A stretch of 23,727 nucleotides of DNA from a virus. Shown here piece after piece: positions 18,345 to 23,727 of the stretch (positions are counted from its first letter, which is position 1; each line of letters begins with the position of its first letter). The stretch covers positions 1 to 23,727 of the IMG/VR virus record IMGVR_UViG_3300012353_000007, one strand, 5' to 3'. A program made the translations under genes and the position numbers. The notes beneath the pieces were generated by a model, which saw nothing but the letters and a program-made list of their open reading frames with translations, was not told the origin of the DNA and ran no database searches.

Positions 18345-20149
18345 TACCGCTGCATCCTTCCGAAGTAGGCGTTGATGCGCCCATCCACGTAGCGCCCCAG
18401 CACCTCGTTGTTCAGCACCAGCGTGACGTCTCCACCGCCCCCTGCCGCCCGCTGCTCAGGCGTCAGCACCGCCTCCCCTCCGTGGACCACCGCCAGCTGG
18501 GGCGCTCCCACGGGGCCGGGCACTATGCCGCCCGTGGCGAAGGTAAGCATAGGGCCGCCGGCCGAGCCTCCTCCGCCTCCGGAAATAGAGCCCTGTGACC
18601 AGTCCACGTGGGCCTGGTGTGCCGCTGCAGCGTCTGCCAAGCCTGGAATGCGTCCCAACCACCCAGCCAGACTGGCTGCCGCCGATGCCGCCGCTCCCAG
18701 TATCCCCGCTAGCTTGCCTATGTTTCCTATCAGGCTTCCTTCGATAAGTTGCTCGAAGTTAACTATGGCCTGCCACACTCTCTGGAACCATTCAAACAGC
18801 TGGGATACTGCCGTAGTTACGACCACGACCGCCGTGTAGAACAGCGTTAGCACCACGATGCTCAGCACCAAGGTCGCGCCCAAAGCCTCCAGCATCCGAA
18901 TGGTGAGCTCGCCGTGCTGATCCATGAACTGGAACATCATGGCCACCAGCTGAAGAGCCAGGGGAAGCTCCACCTTCAGCGTAGGCTCGATCTGAGTCCA
19001 CCCACGCACAATGGAATCCCACGTCGTCTGAACGTTCTTGGTGATCTCCGGCCAGTGATTAATGAAGAAGTCCACCAGGTGCGCCACAATATCCGCCAGG
19101 TCCTGAATGTGCTCTCCGATCCACGAGAAGATTTGGCCAACCACCGGCCCCATCGTGGGCAGTTCTTTGATGAACCAGTCAGTAAGTCGAATCAGGTTGC
19201 GCAGCAACCCATCCACCGCCCCCACCAAAATGTCCAGCCCCTTCTGGGCGACGGGACCTATCTGAGGGAACCGTGCCGTTACCTCATCAAAGAAAGTGCC
19301 CCAACTGACAGCCATGCGACGCACCGCATCCCCCACCGGCCCCGCCGCTGCCTCCAAAGTCTTCATGGCAGCAGGCAATCTATTCTGGAACCACTGCAGG
19401 GCTTCCAGCCCCGCTGCCGTTATCCCCGGGGCCAGCTTAGCCACCGCGTCACTCAGCTGACCGACCACCGGAAGAGCAGCGGTGCCTATGGTGTTGGAGA
19501 TTTGGCTGAGTGTCTCCTTGAACCCATCCATGGGGTCCTTCAGCCCCGCTATCTCCACCTTCAGGGCCGCTACATGCTCCGTGTAAGCCTTCTGCTGAGC
19601 TGTCCCCCACTGACCAGCCGCTATCAACTGGTCTCTCTGCACCCCCAGCGCTGTCACCTGATCCTGGAGAGCCTGCGTAGAGCTTTGAAACGCCTTGTCA
19701 GCCAGGAACACAAAGGCCGCCCCAAGCAAAGCAAACGGCCCTAGCGCCAGCAGCACCGTGGCCATGAGGCCAGCCAGCCCCGCTGTGAAGCCCGTAAGAA
19801 CCACGGTGGCTCCCACCACAGCCTCAATGAAAGGCAACAGCACCGTGGTTGCCGCTATCAGGGCCACCACCAGGACCTGAACCAGGAACGGAGCCTTGTC
19901 AAACTCGTTGAGCAGACCAGTTATGAAGGGGATGGCCTTCTGGTTGGCGTCAGCATTGTCATTGGTAGCTTTCTTGGCCACCTCCTGCGCCGCTGCGTTG
20001 GCCAACGTGGCTTCCATGAGCCCGGCGGTAACCACAGTGAGCTGGAGCATGCGATTCTCCACCTCTCGCAGCGCCCGCGCCACATCCTGGATGGAATCTA
20101 TTCCAACGGCGGCTGCCGCCAGGATGATCTCTAGGGTCTCTTCATCCAC
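18344..20149 (-). CDS. tape measure protein, 601 aa
   Basis: Start GTG 20149; the frameshifted chaperone product ends inside it (8-nt overlap). The protein has long helical and hydrophobic segments (about 90-170 with ALIAATTVLLPFIEAVVG and ALGPFALLGAAFVFLAD; 420-445), a central helix-rich part, and a C-terminal Gly-rich tail with LTFATGGIVPGPVG and VVHGGEAVLTPEQ, which is characteristic of phage tape measure proteins. It sets tail length; at about 0.15 nm per residue it would give a tail near 90 nm. Position after the tail assembly chaperone pair and before the tail tip genes agrees. Confidence 0.93.
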   Translation of the reverse strand: MDEETLEIILAAAAVGIDSIQDVARALREVENRMLQLTVVTAGLMEATLANAAAQEVAKKATNDNADANQKAIPFITGLLNEFDKAPFLVQVLVVALIAATTVLLPFIEAVVGATVVLTGFTAGLAGLMATVLLALGPFALLGAAFVFLADKAFQSSTQALQDQVTALGVQRDQLIAAGQWGTAQQKAYTEHVAALKVEIAGLKDPMDGFKETLSQISNTIGTAALPVVGQLSDAVAKLAPGITAAGLEALQWFQNRLPAAMKTLEAAAGPVGDAVRRMAVSWGTFFDEVTARFPQIGPVAQKGLDILVGAVDGLLRNLIRLTDWFIKELPTMGPVVGQIFSWIGEHIQDLADIVAHLVDFFINHWPEITKNVQTTWDSIVRGWTQIEPTLKVELPLALQLVAMMFQFMDQHGELTIRMLEALGATLVLSIVVLTLFYTAVVVVTTAVSQLFEWFQRVWQAIVNFEQLIEGSLIGNIGKLAGILGAAASAAASLAGWLGRIPGLADAAAAHQAHVDWSQGSISGGGGGSAGGPMLTFATGGIVPGPVGAPQLAVVHGGEAVLTPEQRAAGGGGDVTLVLNNEVLGRYVDGRINAYFGRMQR

Positions 20150-20327
20150 GGTTCTTGGCTTGCTCCTGCCTGATCAACATGATGACTCGGAACTCCTCCA
20201 GGTCCTGCTCGTGCGCTTCATCTACCAGATGAGGCGGCCAGATGCCAAACTCCTGGCAGAAGGTGTAGCGCTCTAGAGCGCGTTGGGCTCCGGCATGGGC
20301 GATCGGGTATCCGGAAAGGATGCCCCC
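20142..20327 (-). CDS. -1 frame extension of tail assembly chaperone (GT-type)
   Basis: Beyond the TAG at 20273-20275, the -1 frame is open from well upstream and reads ...QRALERYTFCQEFGIW then PPHLVDEAHEQDLEEFRVIM and LIRQEQAKNRG, ending with TGA 20144-20142. It has no start codon of its own with a ribosome site and forms a natural end for a fusion, as in lambda G/GT. The slip point is not certain: the best candidate is the G5 run (minus strand TCGGGGGCA, 20323-20327), where a Gly tRNA on GGG can re-pair one base back. The start coordinate given here is that site, not a start codon. Confidence 0.8.
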   Translation of the reverse strand, partial: GGILSGYPIAHAGAQRALERYTFCQEFGIWPPHLVDEAHEQDLEEFRVIMLIRQEQAKNRG

Positions 20328-20746
20328 GACCGCCTGCCGGAAGGAGGGTCGGCCACTGGCTTCTTCATGCGCTTCTTGGCCGCCGCCTGAAGCACATCAT
20401 CATCCTCCTGCTCCAGCCCGTCCAGCGTGGCCACGGTGATGGGGAGAATGTTGCCGGCCTCATCGTCCAGATTCCACTCGACGATAAGTCGCATCATCCA
20501 GGTGTCGAAGTACGCCTTGGTGTGGTACTTGGTCAGCATGCCACGCTGAGCCGTAGGATCCTCGGGATCCACGGCCACCTCCTCCCGGTCCTCCGGGCTC
20601 AGACCCTGAAGTCCCACCGTCCGGATCTTTAGCATGGCCTCCTGCGCGGCCAGCCTGTCCCCCCTCGTAGCCTTGGTCTTCATGCGGACCCAGTACCCCG
20701 ATGGGAGATCAATCTGCTCGGTCTCCGCTCTGCCGCCGTACGCCAT
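20273..20746 (-). CDS. tail assembly chaperone (G-type), 157 aa
   Basis: ATG 20746 with GGGAGGATAGAAGA. The protein has a beta-rich front (YWVRMKTKATRGDRLAAQEAML) and acidic middle with a helix and ends in a disordered Lys/Pro/Ser region. Location between the tail tube and tape measure genes is the hallmark of the G protein of siphoviruses. Near its end a programmed -1 frameshift would join it to the downstream frame (20142-20327). It interacts with the tape measure and tail tube subunits during assembly and is not in the virion, by analogy to lambda. Confidence 0.85.
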   Translation of the reverse strand: MAYGGRAETEQIDLPSGYWVRMKTKATRGDRLAAQEAMLKIRTVGLQGLSPEDREEVAVDPEDPTAQRGMLTKYHTKAYFDTWMMRLIVEWNLDDEAGNILPITVATLDGLEQEDDDVLQAAAKKRMKKPVADPPSGRRSGASFPDTRSPMPEPNAL

Positions 20747-20766
20747 TCTTCTATCCTCCCTACTGT

Positions 20767-21939
20767 CTAGTACGCCGTCGCGCGCTGGTTGTAGACCACC
20801 ACCTTGATGGGCGATGTCGACCCGTCGGTGGCGTTGTCCACCGCCTCCCAGGTCCCCTTGAGCTGGGTGAAGTTGCCTCCGTGATCGAACGCCGTCGGCT
20901 TGAGGAATGCCACCTTCGACATCTGGTACAGGATCCTCGTCGACGAGGTATCAATCGTCATGGCCACGGAGGGCTGGACGTTGCCGATGTAGTAGTTGAA
21001 CTCGGTGTAGTCATCCGGCACCACCAGGAAGGTGCCTTCCACCGTGAGCTGGTCCGAGATGGCCGAGCTGGCCGACGTCGTCCCGTTCATCCCGAAGATC
21101 TGCTGGTTCTTCGCCTTGAATGCGTAGTCCCACCCGATGAACCGCGCATTGGCCACGCCGCCCACCACCAGCGACGCCTGCCACGGGATGTCGAACGACT
21201 CGGCCGAGTAGGCCGGGAACGACGGTGTCGCGATGTTCGAGCCCAGTTTGCCCAGGCCCTTGGCCGTCACCTGCATGGCTCCGGGGTTGGCCAGCTTGAT
21301 GTCCAGCTCGTCGAAGTAGATGCCCGAGACCTGCCGGGCGTTGGCCCCGTTCAGACCATCGAACTTGGCCCCCGTATACGACGGTGGCTGCCCAGTGTTC
21401 AGCGTAGTGAGAGTGTGCGAGAACAGGGTCTTGACCGCCGCGCCGCCCGCGTGCGCGAACTTGAAGGAGTTGAGCCCCGTGCTGGGCACCGTCCACACAT
21501 TGCCCGCGATGGACGTAGGCACCACGATCTCCTGCGTGGCCAGCCCGGCATCGACCAGGAAGATGTCGCCAGTCACCGACGATCCGCCGGTTCCTGGGGT
21601 GTAGGTGGCCGCTGCGCCCCCCGCCGCCACCGCCGTAATGGTTCCCGTCCGGGCCGTGCCGGCTATGGTGTCCTGCCCGAGCAGGGCCATCAAGAAGTGG
21701 ACGGAGTCGTCCCCGTAGAACGGCATGTTGGCCAGCGTCACCGCCGTGTGGCCAGCAGCGAAGTAGATGGCCTTGGTGGCCGCGCGCGTCCCCCGGAGGC
21801 CCTTGTCCTTGATGGGATCCTGGTCTTCCTGGAACATGGGGTTGTCCACGGAGACCATGAAGGTGGGCGGGCTGATGGGCGTCCCCCAGACGGTCTCCTT
21901 CGCGAATCCCGCCTTTACGGTCCAGTTCGGCTGCGGCAC
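20767..21939 (-). CDS. major tail tube protein, 390 aa
   Basis: Start GTG 21939, with AGGAGG five nt before it. N-terminus reads NWTVKAGFAKETVWGTPISPPTFM, typical of tail tube proteins of siphoviruses with the KETTWGT motif. The body is beta-rich and Gly/Ala/Thr/Ser-rich, with an inserted segment (about 95-140) of the Ig-like or loop kind (TGTITAVAAGGAAATY, then TGGSSVTGD). The gene precedes the chaperone pair and follows the tail terminator, as expected. The protein is larger than the about 200-300 residues usual for tail tubes, consistent with an additional surface domain. Confidence 0.8.
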   Translation of the reverse strand: MPQPNWTVKAGFAKETVWGTPISPPTFMVSVDNPMFQEDQDPIKDKGLRGTRAATKAIYFAAGHTAVTLANMPFYGDDSVHFLMALLGQDTIAGTARTGTITAVAAGGAAATYTPGTGGSSVTGDIFLVDAGLATQEIVVPTSIAGNVWTVPSTGLNSFKFAHAGGAAVKTLFSHTLTTLNTGQPPSYTGAKFDGLNGANARQVSGIYFDELDIKLANPGAMQVTAKGLGKLGSNIATPSFPAYSAESFDIPWQASLVVGGVANARFIGWDYAFKAKNQQIFGMNGTTSASSAISDQLTVEGTFLVVPDDYTEFNYYIGNVQPSVAMTIDTSSTRILYQMSKVAFLKPTAFDHGGNFTQLKGTWEAVDNATDGSTSPIKVVVYNQRATAY

Positions 21940-21948
21940 TTGATCCTC

Positions 21949-22434
21949 CTAGGCCGGCGATATGAGTTCGGTTAGGGGCAGTGTAATGATGACCTTGAAG
22001 GTCACCAGGGCCAGGTCCGGATCCGTCGGCATCATGGCCTGGACCTGGATGTCCTCTCCGATGTGCGTGAGGGTAGAGCTCTGGCCATCCACGGGATCGA
22101 CCAGCGGCACCTGCCCGGCCAGAGGGGCGCGAAACACCCAGAGCATGCGCTCTACCAGGGTGTCGAACCCATCGCCCCCCACCTGCGGGTCCTTGTGGGA
22201 GGTCTGCAGCAGCAGGTTGAGCCGATAGGACAGCTCCTTGGTGCCTTGCCCCCGTGGCCCCCGAAAGCGCTTCTCGGGCCGCAGGTACAGGCCGGTTACC
22301 GCCATGCACTCCGCCCCGTTCAGATCCTCTCTTGGAAACTGGGTGTACACCTGGATCTTGGCCCACGGAAGCCGGTCCATGGACACCGTGGCGGCCTGCC
22401 CCCCAATGTACGCCTTCACGGCCAAGATGCTCAC
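21949..22434 (-). CDS. tail terminator-type protein, 161 aa
   Basis: GTG 22434 overlaps the TGA of the gene before it (GTGA); the open frame continues upstream over that gene but is not used. The sequence has alternating strands and helices (ILAVKAYIGGQAATVSM, QVYTQFPREDLNG, LSYRLNLLLQTSHKD, FDTLVERMLWVFRAPL). Its place between the HK97 gp10-like neck gene and the major tail protein is that of the tail terminator/tail completion protein, which caps the tail tube and joins it to the neck. No residue motif proves it; assignment is from gene order. Confidence 0.6.
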   Translation of the reverse strand: MSILAVKAYIGGQAATVSMDRLPWAKIQVYTQFPREDLNGAECMAVTGLYLRPEKRFRGPRGQGTKELSYRLNLLLQTSHKDPQVGGDGFDTLVERMLWVFRAPLAGQVPLVDPVDGQSSTLTHIGEDIQVQAMMPTDPDLALVTFKVIITLPLTELISPA

Positions 22435-22874
22435 TTGCCTAGCACCCACTTGGCCACACCGTGGGCCTTCTCCAGGATGTCCAGCTTGGCCAGAGCCAGG
22501 GCGCGCTTGGGGAAGGGATTGGGAGCGTTCCCGGGGTGCATCACCCGTCGGACGGGATGCAGAGCCCCGGGCCACCACAGCGCATGCTTGCCCACATGAG
22601 CACGAATCTCGTGGGGGCGCGTACCCTTGCGCACGTACACCGAGTAGGTCGCTCGCGTGGTGAAGTGCGCTCGGTCTCCCACCACGTGCGCCTCTATGGT
22701 GGAAGCCATGAACCCGGTCCGCTTGGGCGCCTCCGCCCGCAGGGCCTGGACCATCACATCGGCCCCTTCCTCCACCACCTTGTGGGGGGCCAAATGGAAC
22801 TTCTCCTGGGCCGCGACCAGCCGCGCCAGCATCCCGAAGAATCCGAAGGATCGCACATCTAGAGCTACGCCCAT
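22431..22874 (-). CDS. HK97 gp10-like neck/tail-joining protein, 147 aa
   Basis: ATG 22874. Features of the HK97 gp10 family: a helical N-terminal region (FGMLARLVAAQEKFHLAPHK), then VVEEGADVMVQALRAEAPKRTG, with the APKRTG turn common to the family, then STIEAHVVGD and ATYSVYVRKGTRPHEI, and the HPGNAPNPFPKRAL segment that is frequent in this family. The usual length is 130-150 residues. It connects portal/head-completion proteins to the tail in siphoviruses. GTGA overlap with the next gene. Confidence 0.85.
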   Translation of the reverse strand: MGVALDVRSFGFFGMLARLVAAQEKFHLAPHKVVEEGADVMVQALRAEAPKRTGFMASTIEAHVVGDRAHFTTRATYSVYVRKGTRPHEIRAHVGKHALWWPGALHPVRRVMHPGNAPNPFPKRALALAKLDILEKAHGVAKWVLGK

Positions 22875-22875
22875 G

Positions 22876-23256
22876 TCACCATGCCAGCGGCTTGCGCCGC
22901 CAGATCCCCTTCACGTTGAGCTCGGTCTGGGCACGCGGGCACAGCCGCTGGCGCCTGGCCGCCATCACCTGAAGGCCGTGCCCTATCTGGGCGCCCGGTG
23001 CCGCCTGGTACATGCCCTTGGCACCGTACTCGTCTCCGGTCACTCGCCACCACTCCACCTGGGCACAGGTCGCATCACGCAGAGCCGCTATCACCACGGG
23101 GTCGGTGGCGTTGCCGGCGGTATCGGTCACGTAGTAAGCGGAAGACAGCTCACCCTTCACCAGCGTCGTAGCACGCTCCAGCCGTCGCTCATCGCCCGGC
23201 CCCAGGGAATCCTCCCCGGTGTACGCGGCAAGCTCAGCCATCGTGGCGTAAGCCAT
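22876..23256 (-). CDS. head-tail connector/adaptor, HK97 gp6-like, 126 aa
   Basis: ATG 23256 with AGGAGGAGG before it. Begins MAYATMAELAAYTG, followed by ERRLERATTLVKGELSSAY and VIAALRDATCAQVEWW, the helix pattern of HK97 gp6-type adaptors (N-terminal helices, then ALRxATxxQVEW). C-terminus has basic segments (RRQRLCPR) with one Cys. Adaptors form a ring under the portal. Gene order, head-closure-type gene before and gp10-type gene after, supports the call. Confidence 0.8.
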   Translation of the reverse strand: MAYATMAELAAYTGEDSLGPGDERRLERATTLVKGELSSAYYVTDTAGNATDPVVIAALRDATCAQVEWWRVTGDEYGAKGMYQAAPGAQIGHGLQVMAARRQRLCPRAQTELNVKGIWRRKPLAW

Positions 23257-23265
23257 CTCCTCCTC

Positions 23266-23619
23266 CTAGATTGTCGGAACCTGAACCGACGGCAGCACCG
23301 TCCAACGGAAGCGCTGCGACCGGTACTTGTTCACCGTGTTGCCCACCCACAGCTCGCCTTCGTAGTCCCCCGGCGTAGCCATGCTGGTAGACCCCCAGGC
23401 CCAAGACACATCGCCCGGAGTGGCGGTCTGGTCGGCCAGCGTAGCCGTGATCTCGGTGGGCGTGGTGGTGTTCCACCGCCGGAACTCGAACTTGGAGGTG
23501 AAGGTGGGAGACCCAGCCAGAGAATCCCGCGACCCATCCGCCTTGAGGAAGGTGAAGAGCACGGGCTCGGGCACCTCTCCTTGAGAGTATGGTCCCAGCC
23601 TTATCGTGTTGTCACTCAC
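23266..23619 (-). CDS. head-tail region protein, Ig-like beta fold, 117 aa
   Basis: GTG 23619, with AAGGAGAGCTAG; it overlaps the end of the upstream frame by 8 nt. The sequence is nearly all beta: EPVLFTFLKADGS, FTSKFEFRRWN, TEITATLADQTA, VSWAWGS, GDYEGELWVGN, RFRWTV. This pattern (with MATPGDYEGELWV) resembles small phage Ig-like proteins next to connector genes, such as BppU-like N-domains. Location suggests a head-closure or tail-associated role. No catalytic motif and no Cys. Not confidently assigned. Confidence 0.6.
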   Translation of the reverse strand: MSDNTIRLGPYSQGEVPEPVLFTFLKADGSRDSLAGSPTFTSKFEFRRWNTTTPTEITATLADQTATPGDVSWAWGSTSMATPGDYEGELWVGNTVNKYRSQRFRWTVLPSVQVPTI

Positions 23620-23727
23620 CTAGCTCTCCTTCTGCCATCTTGCGTTCCATCCGGCCGATAGCCGGTCCGACCCGTTCCCGGTCGCTGCCCAGATCTTCCC
23701 GCCACCGGCCGCGCTCCGCCCCAGACC
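23612..23727 (-). CDS. C-terminal end of a leftward gene (partial)
   Basis: The minus-strand frame ending at TGA 23614-23612 reads ...ERGRWREDLGSDRERVGPAIGR then MERKMAEGELGE and runs off the right edge. It is highly charged and helical. A second frame ends at TAG 23623-23621 (...WNARWQKES) but looks less protein-like. The end of a capsid-region or connector gene is likely; nothing more can be said. Confidence 0.5.
   Translation of the reverse strand, partial: SGAERGRWREDLGSDRERVGPAIGRMERKMAEGELGE

Noticed and set aside
22435-22578. Extension of the tail terminator-type gene to 209 aa
   Set aside because: It would run over the gp10-like gene; the GTGA overlap start at 22434 fits the style of all neighbouring junctions.
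1-23727. tRNA genes, integrase, attachment site or insertion sequence
   Set aside because: No cloverleaf with a T-loop motif, no recombinase motifs and no terminal repeats were found by eye.

Overview
The window is a segment of a high-GC, tailed, siphovirus-type bacteriophage genome (or a prophage very close to one). Evidence: tightly packed genes with 1-8 nt start/stop overlaps, many GTG starts, a tape-measure protein with a frameshifted tail-assembly chaperone next to it, neck and tail genes in the usual siphovirus order, a lysis region, and a phage replication/nucleotide block. The host is not named by the sequence. High GC, strong Shine-Dalgarno sites, a leaderless transcript, a MazG-like protein of the type common in actinophages and LysM/CHAP and muramidase-like lysins fit a high-GC Gram-positive (actinobacterial) host, but this is inference. 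No integrase, tRNA gene, CRISPR array or insertion sequence was seen. Terminase, portal, capsid, helicase and primase genes are not in the window.

Layout. (1) 1-2306, rightward: small accessory genes, many with a GC-rich hairpin just before their ribosome binding site, including a secreted protein, two tiny disordered Lys/Gly/Pro-rich proteins, a 31-residue zinc-ribbon-like protein and a 226-residue protein with a RAMP (Cas7-like) glycine-rich loop. (2) 2307-2607: a C-rich, gene-free stretch ending in a strong extended -10 promoter whose predicted start coincides with the GTG of the next gene. (3) 2608-11600, rightward: replication and nucleotide operon with a Cas4/RecB-like nuclease, Sak4-like RecA-fold ATPase, SSB-like protein, family A DNA polymerase, PurZ, MazG-like pyrophosphohydrolase (MazZ candidate), DUF4406 protein and dUTPase. 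(4) 11609-11643: a hairpin between the convergent arms. (5) 11662-14975, leftward: lysis region with a GH25/Rv2525c-like lysin, several membrane proteins (holin candidates), a second promoter, and a secreted LysM-CHAP hydrolase. (6) 15031-23727, leftward: minor tail proteins, tape measure, tail assembly chaperone with -1 frameshift, tail tube, tail terminator, neck and connector genes.

How it fits together. PurZ carries Ser where cellular PurA has its catalytic Asp, and it sits with a MazG-like enzyme and a PolA-type polymerase lacking a 5'-3' exonuclease domain. That is the known gene signature of phages that replace adenine by 2-aminoadenine (Z) in their DNA: the MazG enzyme makes dGMP, PurZ converts dGMP plus aspartate to the succinyl precursor of dZMP, host enzymes finish dZTP, and the polymerase incorporates it. 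DatZ (dATP hydrolase) is not in this window. The most notable points are the Z-DNA cassette with polymerase motif changes, the paired promoters that share a 13-base core and place the -35 inside an inverted repeat, the RAMP-like orphan protein, and an apparent internal translation start in the lysin.
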